A DNA stretch of 64,000 bases from Liolophura sinensis (lineage: Eukaryota; Mollusca; Polyplacophora; Chitonida; Chitonidae), in the NCBI RefSeq assembly GCF_032854445.1, contig NC_088301.1, positions 42,023,187 to 42,087,186 of the forward strand. The letters run 5' to 3'. Of the stretch, positions 1 to 12,800 are shown piece by piece. A program made the position numbers and the translations under genes. Each line of letters opens with the position of its first letter. The first letter of the stretch is position 1. Under the pieces are notes generated by a model that worked only from the letters and a program-made list of their open reading frames with translations, did not search any database and was not told the origin of the DNA.

Positions 1-230
1 TGGCTGTTATCTGGAAATGACTATTTTGAGGCCATCAATAATGAGTTTACACTCAAGTCATTAAAACAACATTAAGACGAAATGAAATAGGGTTTATAGC
101 GGATGTAGTAAAAAAAGTGTCGACCATCAGAACACGTGTTTGACGTCAAACACATATCATTGGATACACAAATTTGGCTTATATGCGTAGATACACGATC
201 GAAATATTACTACCGAATAGGCCATCCTGT

Positions 231-313
<83 letters not shown>

Positions 314-720
314 TTCTGATAACTGAAATAAGCTAAGTGTAAACCGTTTTACACCGATTGCTAACACTGTGCTTTTCCTGGGACCTTCATTAAAGCTGGG
401 ACTATTATATACAGATTAAAGTCATCAAACATTATAACAGCTGCAGTACTTGTGCATGGTCTTAATTACATGTACAGCGTGTGTACACACGACAAGACGA
501 AGTTTTAATTGCGTAAGGCCCTCTGACACTTATAAACGAGGTTTCACAAAATATGCTGAAACTCAGTACAACGTCGAGCACACTGACCACCTCCAAAATG
601 GATTCTGATCAGCTTGCCTCTTTCTTTTAAAACGCAAAGGCTTCGACACCGCTGCAACTCTTTGAAAGCCAACGGGAGTGACCTCCCTTCTTGTCGTTGG
701 ATCCCCCCCATAAATTACAG
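1..720. other. Upstream intergenic DNA of STRIP
   Basis: No coding exon is recognisable here. The stretch holds a long (TA)n tract at 234-313 and otherwise AT-rich unique-looking sequence. The last 150 bases or so probably contain the STRIP promoter and 5' untranslated region, but I see no convincing TATA box or other core element. Confidence 0.5.
234..313. repeat. (TA)n microsatellite
   Basis: About 80 bases of nearly uninterrupted TA dinucleotide, with two phase slips. Short ORFs running through it encode only Ile-Tyr repeats and are not genes. Confidence 0.95.
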
Positions 721-821
721 ATGGCGTTAGCTTCTGTCAGAAAAACATGGAGGAAGTTGGCGGAAGAAAAGGACTTCCAAAATTACGAGATCTGTTGCGG
801 AGGCAACGGACAGACTCCGAT
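721..821 (+). promoter_or_regulatory. Possible overlapping upstream ORF at the STRIP start
   Basis: An ATG at 721 lies 26 bases before the STRIP start in another frame. After splicing of exon 1 to exon 2 it would end at a TGA two codons into exon 2 (about 35 codons), overlapping the main start. It exists in the mRNA only if transcription begins upstream of 721, which the sequence does not show. Confidence 0.25.
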
Positions 822-3800
822 GTACGTATGGGCTTTGCTGATCATCCAGTGTGAATCCATTACCTAAGTCTAATTTCTCTAACGTTTTCGGAATGTGAAG
901 TTAGCTGCACAGGGGGCGCAATTTCATTGGAACGAAAACTGGATTCCTGATAATGGATAGGCAAGAAAACTCAACTGGACAGTTGACCGACAACCCAAGT
1001 TACTGGAACTCGTTCCAGGGTTGAAATTTAGCATAATTCAGCACATGACTTGTGATAAATTGACAGTGACAGTAATGGCTAAGCTGCTGGTACAACTAGG
1101 TTCATTCAGTCTGAACCTTGCTACCCCCAGATCTCTTCCCTACCATAACAAAACCTATTCTGTGGTCAAGTTTAATATCTTGCCTGTACATTGTATTCGT
1201 TAATTCCCATGAAATTAAATGTTGAGGACTATTTTCACAATTTAACCGGAAAATCCAATCTGTAGAGTATTTAGCTCGACAAAGTTGGCCCTTTAAATAA
1301 ACTCTAAAACATTGTGATTCTGCAGCGTGATCTTGCATTTAATCAGATTTTCTGCATAGAAGTTTAATAACTAGCCTGAAATGGATTGAAACGTGTATGA
1401 GAAAATGAAAGAACCTTTGAAGAGCTCTTCAAACCACACGTGTGAAGGCATTTAGAGTGTATTTAAAGGGTCACTTTGTTTCGTAAAGCATTGAACTGAA
1501 TTTTTTAGTTCAGTGGTTAAACGTTGAGGCAGGTAAAATTGTTGAAAATAGACCTCAACATTCAGCTTAATTGAACTATGCATTGAAGAAAAAGGCATCT
1601 TTTCTTTCAGTTTTCTAGTGTAATTCAATATTCAGACTCGTTAGGCCCCCTATATGCAGGAAAATGTAAACAAATGTTTACTTACGACTTTAAAATCACA
1701 ATGTGCAGTCACAAGGCGTTGGATGTATCCAAAATTCAGATTTTATCTAGAGGTATGAGTAAAGGGCCATGGCCACCATGTGCGCAGCTGCCCTCAGTCT
1801 CTTATATTACAATTTCCATCATTGACATCCAACCAGTCAATAGCACAATCATTGTTTTCATTTCAGCATGCATGAATACTTGGTTTTCCCATTTGGATGA
1901 TGTGTACAGTTTGAATGTCCCAACCTGCATTGCATAGGTATAAGTGCATTTAGCTGTTTACATCAGCTGTTTGTTCAAAGATTTCATTATAGAATGGACT
2001 GCATATTTTCTTGTTGTATAATTGCTTTAAATACATGCCTGTTTTAGAAGAAACCAAGTTCTGACGGTGACATAAGGAAAGTTTGTATTATCTGATCTTA
2101 ATGAACAGAGCCTTGATTCAGGTTTGTGGTATATGCAGTGACTTAGTTCTATAATCAGTATTATCTTTTTTTTTTTTTTAAGGTCATGAATGACACCCCA
2201 GATCTGGAGTTTATTTATGAAGATGCTGATGTCTACCAAGCAGAAATTGCAGGTAAGTCAAGACAAAGCAGAACTTTGCAATAATAAAATTTCATTACAT
2301 ACATGTAGTGCAAGTTGCTTTTTTTTTTAAATAACATAAATGTCTGTGTTTACATAGAAACACACACATATTAAAGACTTTCAGTTTTATGTAATTTCTA
2401 ACAAAGAACCTGATACGTGAAAATTCCTGTTCTTTTATAGCTGGAGGCATTGCGAGATTTGAAGTCATTACTGTGAGCACATATAGCCTAGTACTAATGT
2501 AAAAATTCTCAGTGGGGTGTGCAGTCTAAGCAAACAAAACAACTTTTCAGTAATGTCTTATTTTCTGAGGCCTTTACCTGAAACAATTTGAGAGAACTAC
2601 CTTTATGTACGTTGCTCTGTGTTGCATTCATATTAAATCCTTTTATTTGTTGAAAACAGAGCTGTATAGCTATACAGAAGAGCCAGAACTACAGCAGAAT
2701 CAGAAGTACTTTGAGGAAGGATTTTCAGACAGAGGTAACCAGTTCTATTATGTTTTGTTTCGTTTTTCCTGCCCTCCTTGTGAATGCAACAGGGGTATCC
2801 TGATTTGTCCCTGTTTGTTTATGGTTGTCACTGTGTGTGTTTGTGTGCTTAATTTGTTTTCCACATACATACTTGAGGTACCATATTACACAAACAGATA
2901 CGGTAAAAGAATGTCAGGATTTTTTTTTCTTTTTTGTGTGTGTGTGGGGGGGGGGATAAATATGTGCATTTAACTGTAATGCTGCTATTGTTTTTTTCTT
3001 TTTTTAACAGTTTGGTGCAGTAAGATAAGACCAGCTCTCGTGAAAGTGCATGATTGTCAGTGTTTGGAGGTGCTACTGTAAACCTGTATAAATTCAATTA
3101 CATTTTTGGTCATTCCTTGTTCTCAAACGTAGATGTGATAGGGAAATGTGTGAATCAGCTCAATGTGGTGTTTTCCTGCTGCTCTAGGTCGGTGGGTGGC
3201 AGCTTCAGAGCTGGTGAGAAGGAAACATGTGGTTGACTTACAGAACGAGTTGGAGGTAGCAGATAAGGAGAGACGAACAGCTGCTGTCAGGTCCATACTC
3301 TACTTATGTCAAGGTATGTAGTATTTGATACAGATTTGATCAACCAGGGCACAAAAATTAAAGAGGTTTTCAGTTTCATGGGTGGATAATCTTCATCTTC
3401 ATTTCCATACTGACTGTTCTCTATCTAGAGAGGAGACATGTCTGTGTTTTGACTTATGTTAAATATACATATGGTGAGAACAGTTTGTCAGAAGCCCATT
3501 GGTATGATGCCAATTTTGTGACCTCAAACATTTCTTTCTCAGCTCATCACAATGATGCCACATTAAAGGCAGAATGATTTTTCAATAGAAACTGATATAT
3601 TTTAATATAAATATTTGGTGTAAAAATGGCTCAAGGTCCTGTTTCACACTGGACCCACCTCATGGAATTACCTGTGTACAGCACATATATTACCTCCTGA
3701 TTACATCTGATGCTGAGTATATCTTCTTAATGGTTCTAGTCAAGCACCTTAAGTTTGAGTGGTGAATTCTTTTATTGTTGGTTTTTTTTTCTTTTTTAAA

Positions 3801-6800
3801 ACATATTTCTCACTTTTGCCACAGGTAATTTTGGTGACTGTGAAAATGAGGAGGAGCAGGCTATGTGGGCTCGTAACAATGTCTTTCTGCTCTATGAAGT
3901 TGGCATCTTCAGTTCATTTGTGGAACTGTTGTCGATGGAAGTGGAGTAAGTTAGTGATTTGCGTAGTCTGCTTTGCAAATGTCAAGGCACCTGCCTGTAC
4001 TTATTCAAAAATAGTTAATGCAGTATTATTATATATATATATACAGTACAGGGATATGTCCTCAAAGCATGCTTTAACTACACTTTTCATATGAATAAAG
4101 TCACCACAGTATTGCTGGAAGAAATCCTGGTAAATCCCAGTCAATCAATCATTCATTCGTTTGTAGGAATAGAATAAATACGTGGTGTAAAATTTCAGTT
4201 TGTTTCACTGATTCATGCAAATTCATAGTTCTGTATGTTAATACTATATATTTGTTCATCTATGATGAAGTCTCATGCCGCTTGAAGGTCTTTGCACCAA
4301 TTGATTTATTTATCATTATACTTTCCAGGAACAGCACTGCTGCTTCTTCTGCCCTGCGGAAACCTGCAGTGTCTGTAGCAGACAGTGCTGAGCTGAGGTA
4401 AGGTTGGTCCCACGTCTGACATGTTCTTGTTTAAATGCCCCAAATAAAGGATAGAATTTTATTTGAGCTGTGTTCTTTGGGGATACAGAGTCAGTGCTGA
4501 TTGGCTGACTGTGGAGATAGGGTTTCATGGGTTAAGCCACCTAACTTTGGTCACACTTGAATAAATTATACACATGACATAAGTGTACCTAAAATTCAGC
4601 TTTGGCTAGGCATAACCTGGACTTGCCTACCTCTCACACCAGCCAGTCAGAAATGATTCTGTATGCCTTTACTACATCTGCTTTACTTTTGGCTACTATA
4701 ATTGCTGGAAATAAAATTTTTAAAAATTAATTTTAATGAATAAATTTTATCCTACATTAATGACAAAAGGTAGTTACTGTTGTTGATTGTATGTTGTAAT
4801 TAGGCAGCCAGAAAGCAGTGAAAACATGCTTGAATGTGAATGGTGACCATGATGTAGATTTCCGGTTATAATTTTTATTGTTCATGTTGAACCGTTGTGC
4901 TTCAGGTTTATCATTAATGTGCTGTACACAATGGTGGAGACAATGAGAGTTGAGGAAGAGAATGATTCTGATGAACAGAAGAAGCTCAGGGAAATGTTCA
5001 AAACGGATCTCAGTAAGTTGACACTGCCTGAAGAACTAATTAAGATGCGCATGTGCTTTTTAAGGGTAAAATGTGCCTGTTGACTTTGTGTGTGTATCCG
5101 AATGGTTTATTACATGAACAGTACTCGCTAAAAAATGATAATGTCTATAAAGGGCTAAAAAATAGCATGTATTCAAACTGTGTTGCGTATTAAATACATA
5201 GGGCAAAAAATCCAGATGATAAAGACAAACAGTGTAATTCTTCAACCTTTTGCATGTTTGCAAGCTGTTTATTCAAGCATATTCTGAAGGCATTATTCTT
5301 TGTTGATTCACTGATAAAATTATACTTTTTGTGATGCCCTGAAGCTGACCAGTCCAACCAATTTAGTTTCATCTCCAAAATCAAATTAAAAATGTGCTTA
5401 AATTTCACCAAGAGTTGCTCTTTCATATGTGAAAAGGTTGAAGAATTTGAGTATTTGTAATTGGAAATTATTAGCATGTTGTAATCTGTGCTTTGGTTTC
5501 ATGCGCTACTCTAACACCCCAGTATGACCAGATGCATCACTCATGTGTCTTGTTTCATTATGGTTGTCAGGTCAATCTGTCATAGGGGAGGAAATCCTAC
5601 CTGTTACCCTGTTCAACATGGTGACACGGTTCTGCAGCGGCAGTGCACCCCACTTTCCCATGAAAAAGGTTCTCCTGCTCCTCTGGAAAGTCGTCCTGGT
5701 TTGTAGCCAATTTAACATCAGAAGAAATATTGGTCACTTGGACCCATAGCCACACTTCAACAAAGTGAAAGTAAAACTTTAGGTATAATGTAGTGCTCAG
5801 TCCCTGCATAGTACAACAATATCAGCAAAGTAGCCTTGCAGCTACTTGGAAAAAAAAAAAAAAAAAAAGCAGCAAAATTTTAAAATATAATCATCCAAAT
5901 GGAATTGTGAGGTAACACCTGTACTTAAAGTCTTTTTGAGAATACGCTTCTGATATTAGAGATAATACCACACCATACTCCATGCTCACCATGAAAAGCA
6001 TAGGCTCATTCTCTGTTAAAATAGCTTGATGACACTTTTTGCAGAGAGACAATCAAATGACTGAAATGTGTCGGAGACAAGGAAAATATTGGATGGTTGA
6101 CATCTTGTGGTCTAATTTATAGCTCTGAACATCTGTAGCTACATCACTGACTCCATATGTGAGCTGAATTGTGAAGGAGATTTGAAAAAAAGTTCCAACA
6201 CTGTAAACCAAAATCTTTTCAGTGTGCCAGTCAAATATGGTGGCATTCAGCATGTGCATGCTGGAGTGGAAAAAATCACTGTGCTTCAGTGCACTTGGTC
6301 GATGACCAGTTCAAACACTTTATCCAAAATGATGGAAGGCTATACCATTGTTGTAGGAATCGTAATAGTAAGCCCTATCAACATACCAGAGGTTAAAAGT
6401 ACTGCAAGTGGGTTTCCAGCTGTAAGTGTGGTAGGGAATTTATTTATTGATTTAGTCACTGTTTGAACAGGCAGGTGTGTTCTTCTCTAAAAGAACAGAA
6501 GTTAAAGCTCACAGTACGATGGAGTCTCTGAGGCATAGTGAAATCAAAACATATTCATATTAAAAAAGACTTGTGTATTTTTTGGTGTGAATATCCTTTG
6601 AACTATATCTGTTGACTAAGTAGTATTTGTATTCACCCTAAATCCCCATGAGTGCAATATGATTTATATGTTTACTAGGTTTCTTTGGGTGGTCTGAGGC
6701 GTCTTCAGGAGACCAAGAATGAGGTGCGGGAGAGGAATGGATTACCTCCCCTTCCTGAGGACACCTATGAGGTGTGCAAAAACATGAGGGCTTCATCTCC

Positions 6801-9800
6801 GCCAGCAAATGCTGCAGACCTTATCGAACAGCAGATCCCCAAGACTCATTGGAGGGGAGGAAAGCGGGTAAGAATTAAAGCTCACTGAACTGTGATTATA
6901 AATCAGACATTACTAGGATTTCAGTTTCTGAGAGATGGCCAGATAAATCATCATTGTAATTCATTCACATCAGACCACTGTCGTGTGTTTGGAGATAATC
7001 AGCTTTATACGGGGGCAAACATAGCTTTCAACTTCATTTAGGAAGTAATTAAATATTGGCTCCAAGAGAATATATAAAATCAAAGAAAAAATGCTCAATT
7101 TATTTTGCCAGGCAAAGTCAACACAAAGTCAACAAAGTTAAAAATTGTAGACAAAATTAACAAAGTTTTAAATCATGACTGGCTGTAAAAAACCTTGTTT
7201 TGTGTTCCTCCTTAAAGTCTTTCTGGTCTTACTAAATCATTGAATAATTTCCCAGATGACAGCTGTGTTTGCTCAGGTGTTGAAACATTAATTGGTTGCA
7301 TGGTGATTTTGAACAGGCTTAGAAGTAACCAGGAACAAGGTCCATGTAATCCAGAAAAAAGTTTAGTAGGTGATGGTGTCTGTGGTATACAGGATAAATG
7401 CAAACAGCAGATTTCCAGAATTGCCTAAATTCAGTGAAAGCTGTATGACTCCATTCTAGGAAACAAAGTCTTTGGAATATTAAATGTATATTATATCTTC
7501 CAGAAATAAATCCATGAAGAAAGTTGATATTTGTGATAGTTATGACAGAGGTAGTGGAATAAAGAAAAATGTGAAAGAGAAAAGTGTCTAACTTACTTGG
7601 CTTCAAATGGCTCCTTATTCTATAAGCTTATTAGAAATCTGTGCACATGTCACCAGTTTGTTCACCACTAGATCTGTGCAGTAGGTTGTGATAGTCTTTT
7701 TTCTGCATTTTAAATTTTGACACCACACTTCACTTTATACGTGCTGTACTCCGTTGCAACACTTAAGTCACTTTGTGAGCATTCGTGTGCTGTAGAAAGT
7801 TTGTTATTTGTGACCACAAGTTCTACTCCCTTGCACATTGGCAATTTTCAACAAACATAGTGTGCGCAGGTTTGAAATTCTTGGTATTTGCAAATGAAGT
7901 TTATCTGTGATGAGCTGTGGTGATATGAATAGATTCATGAATCATCACCCTTTGGACATAGGAATAGTACTGATAATTTGCAGATGCTAAAGAAAACATC
8001 TTGTTCACATGCCAGAAATATTGCACACTAAATTGTTGAAAATGTTCCCAGTTTTGTGCTATGGCAAGTATGTTGTGTTAAAATCTTGATGTTTTTGTGC
8101 ATGTATCTACAGACGCTTGAGGAGGAAACTGACAAGGTTCGTATTTGTAGGGAAGCCCAAGGGGTTGGATGGACAGGGGTGGGGTAAGGGAATTATGGGA
8201 CATACAGCAGAAAGAAGCACAGGTCATGCACTCAGTTCTCATCCATACTTTAAGTGGGATGGCTACAATTTTTTTCTTAAATATTGAATTTACAAGTCAT
8301 TAAAATGAAGACAGCATGATGTACCTGAATTTTTTTTCCCACTTGAGAAATGTGTAAGGTTGAAAATTAATGAAAAGCAAATCTCAGTAGTATCTAGGAT
8401 AGCTTTCCAAAATTTACTGAAGTGAAGTAGTTAAGAGAATCTAATAAAGTTTTAATGATGAATGGTGTCATATTAGTCGCCATACTAGTATTTCGGTTTG
8501 TAACATACTGACCACCAGTCACAGATCATTATTACTCAAAAAAGTGATTAACATTTGGTTAGGATGATGTTTTCAACATACATGTACGGGTCTGAGGCTT
8601 TATCATTTTTTGGCATTTGAGAGAAGAAAAGTTAACAAATTCCATACAACATAGCAATTTGCAGAACTCCTAGAATTGTGTTTCAAAATGATGATAATAG
8701 TAACCGTGTAGCAAATTTTTACATTATGTATTAAAAACACATGGAGTTGTTAATGAACATTTGAAAATTTTAAAATATCTGACAGCATTTCTGTTTAGAG
8801 CATTTGTATGTACATGTGTATCTATTGTATGCAAGTGCATTATAGTTTCTGTTAAGTTTCTTGTAGTAACTACACCTCTGTTCATGCTGTTAAACTTGAT
8901 ATCACATTATGTTCATCTGTTTCGTGTCCACCATAATCACCCTTCCACTTCCCTTTCCCCATTGATCATGTTATGTGTTGGTTGAGTGTCTGTTGTACTG
9001 AAATTAATGTCTTGCACTCATATTATTGTATTCACTTTAATACAGCTACATGTGTTCTGTAATAATCTGTGTAAAGCTTTAAACTTCTCATAGGGTCAGA
9101 GTGTGGACAGATGAAAATTTCAATTGTATGTAAAATCCCAATATCGTAATGAGAATTCACCATATCTCTTTGCTTTGCAACTAGAGACGTTTTCCAATTT
9201 GTTAATGTTGTAAGATTTCATGTTTTTCAAGAGACTGATTTTGTTGTTACTACATTTTTTAATCGATTGAGTTTGTGCCTTGTGTTCAAGGTTTCCGTTA
9301 TAGTTGTGTAAAAGGTTGACTATACTCTGGCCCTTTTCATCTGATGGCTTTAAATATACTAGTTGTATGAAAACAGTGTGTGTTGTTTGTAAAGTGCATG
9401 ATGTGAGTTATCTGGTTACACCTATATTCATGTATATCCTGTTATGCAATGTAGTACATATAAATTTTTATCTTTTTTATCTACGTATTTGTAATCATTG
9501 ATTACGTCGGTTCTTCATATATGCATATGTCGTTCATTCATCATTAAGAGTTTCCTGGCCAAGTGACACTTCTATCATTCCAATTATCATACACAAATTT
9601 ATTTTGGGTTGTGTGCTTATGAAAATCACACCTCCTAATCTTGAATAACAACATTTAGCATGATTTGGGATGGTTGTTGTATATTACTGAATGGAACAAG
9701 TAGTTCTACATTCTTTTTGATTCTCTTGTAAGTTTTTCAGACAGTGTATTAAATATTAAGTTGATGTGACAGTGCTTTAATTTTTGATTGACTTGGTAAA

Positions 9801-12800
9801 TGTGACCCGATCTAAAGAACTTTTTTTGGCATTTTGAATGGCAAAATGTTCACTGAAATGTGCTTGCAAATAGGAAAAATGTCCTAAATTGAAATGACTG
9901 AAAATAGAGTGTAATTATTATTATATGTTGCCATGTTTACAGTGTCTTATTTAAGTAAAGTGCTGTTATAGCCGTTTTTCATTTCCTTAATAATTTAATA
10001 TTTTAATGGAGTATTAGGTGTATATGTAGGCTAGTTAATTTGAATGTTTCTGCTTCCAAGTACTAACACAACTAGTCCACTGTTGCTGACCTAAAGGTTT
10101 TGTGAGTGTAGTGTGGTCAAGAAAGGCTGGATGTCTCAGATGTAATTAAGAAGTATTGAATTTTAACAAGGGCTTTCCCTTTCAGTTGTATATCTGTGTT
10201 ACTTTGAATAATTTTGTGACCATATCAGTTTATCAGTTTATCACTTCTGTTCTTGTAGAAGATACGTGTACTTATATTTACCTAAAGCTCTCAGGATTGT
10301 TAAGAGCTTAAGATGATTCCCCCTATGATTCCAGTTGCAGACTTTGACTCATTCTCTGACTACAGCTAGCACAGCTGCAACACTTATTCAGTATGATAAT
10401 AGGAAATGTTTATGATGATTTATACAGGAAAAAAGTAAAGACCCAAACATGAAATGTTACATTTCTTATAAACAGTGAGAATAGTTTTGGGTGTTCCTTT
10501 TCAAACCTGTCATGTAGAATGTATCTTTATGGCTTGTGTTACTATTTATGGTGATACAATCTTGGTCTGACATTTGTTCTTTTTCCATCTTTCACGTCTT
10601 CTTTATCCCATCCATCTGAAACATCTTCCTTTCATGCTTTGTGACCAATTTACTATCTGTAGAGTTTGATGAAGCAAAACAGCTTGGACGAGCAGTTCGA
10701 CACACTGAATGGTGGTGATGAAGACCTAATGAAGGAGCTTGAAACAGCCCGTGGCAGTGACGATGAACTCCCTCCCACTCCACCACGCCCCTCAACACCC
10801 TCTGTTGCACCTAAATCATTACCATGGAAACCTAAAGTCAGGTACATGACACTTATATGGACTTGCAATTCTAGAAATACAAAAAAGCTTTTCAGCTTTC
10901 TTTTTGGGGTGTAAAAATGGCAGTAAACTACAGATTTCCTGAAGCTCAAGCAGTCAGCATAGGGGTTGTGGCATAAATGTTAAAGCTGTCATAAAAACTT
11001 TGATGGAGGGGAGATGCCAAGCTGGGGATGCTAGGCAGGTCTTGAGTTCCCAGTATGTTCATAAATGACATCATTTCCAAATATATCAGGAAAATATGTA
11101 TAAAGTAGAAGGGTTATTAAAAAAAAAAAAGGGACCTCAAAAATGAAAAGAAACAAAAAATTGTCAGATTTCCTCACTTTCCTTTTGTTTTATAGTACTT
11201 TTTCATGTAATTTGTGTACATGTATACCTACAACTGTGGTGTTTATAGCAAATAAACATTGTTTGTGTTAGATAAAGCAGTAGTGTTCAAATTGTTGCCT
11301 GTAAGCAGTGTTTCAATTTTAATTAAAGTAAAATGCAAGCTGTATGGATAGGCCTCTTCTTGTGTTTAATGACTAGTCAGAAGGGAAAATCACATTCCAG
11401 TCAACAGAGTCACGTCGGTAAAATACTGTAATGTTTGCATTCATGGGTTACATGTAAGTAATTGGTTTCTGTAGTATAACCCATGAGAATAAGGTTACTG
11501 AATTGCCGAGGAGAGCAAAATAATCAAGCCATTTTACTCATCATAATCATCTCTTTGATCTGTTTTGTCAGGCAAAAGGACCTGGAGATGTTCCTTGATC
11601 ACACGCGTGCCAAGTTTGTTGGGTTCCAGGTGAGAACTGACCACTCCTCCCTAGCAGGCCTTCCTCATCCCATACATGAAGGTGTCAAGGTGCTTAAACA
11701 GGTATGTCATACATAGCAGTGCAACAGCTATTTTGCAAGTGTTGCGAACATTTCACTGCAACCATCCAGTCTGTGTATTCCAGGAAGGCTGTGTGATATT
11801 AAAGTGTATGCAGCCCATGTGTACAGGTATGTTCATTTAACTGACAGTTAGTGTTCGTCCACCTATTACATGTAACTCTTTCCATCTGTGGATAAGGATG
11901 GGCCCAGTGATGAGGTAAACCCTTGTAGGATGCTGTTTAATCAGAAATCTCAAACAGGATAGAAGTTTGACTTTAACTATGAAAATGATTACCTCACCAA
12001 ATAATGAGAACCAACATGTGTACATAATTTTTTTCAAAATGGCATTCTCATCACTGAAGAAAAGTATCAAATTTGACAGGAACCACTTTTTTAAACAAGT
12101 CCTGCCAAGGATTGGCCCAAAGGAGCACCTCCACAAGGTGCCATCTTTTGTCGTTATTGTTGTGCTGTCTCTGCAATTGTCAGTCAAGCTGCTCCTGTCC
12201 AGCTAGGTCAGAATGGCTGCTGAGAATTGAGTTTCTGGTGGACATACGTACACTTTTTGCTGATTGATTCCTGCCACCATGGTGTACATGTATAAAGGAT
12301 AACCACACACCAAGTGCTAAATAAATGAACCTACCTGTGAGTGTAACTGCAATTTTTAATCTATGAAGTTATATATCCATATCCAAATATGTTGTAATGA
12401 ACACTAGAAGTTCGCTAGTTAGTACTGTAGATCTTTGCTTGAAGTAAGTTGATAAACCCGTATTGTTAGCGAAGCAAACTGTTCAACTTTTATGTGGTAA
12501 TACATTGTAAGTATTGTGAGATATTACTCAGCTAGGTATAAAGTGTTGTATTTGTGTGTTTGCAGCATCTGTACACATCTCTGTCAGAGCTTCAGGTGAA
12601 GGAAGAGGAGACAATCAACAGAAACCCACTCTCTAAGGTTGTTACCCAAGTTACCTTGATTTAACTCTAAATGTGTGAAGTGAAATTAATATCTTGGATA
12701 GAATTTAATGATTGTGACTTCAAATATAAGTTTTCTGAATCTGTATATTTTATTAATTATGGTAGACTGTGAAAATTGGAAGTTAATCAGGGTAAGAATG

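Noticed and set aside
6182-6466. 94-residue ORF in STRIP intron 8
   Set aside because: No splice sites fit the phase of the neighbouring exons, and no similarity to STRIP or another family is seen.
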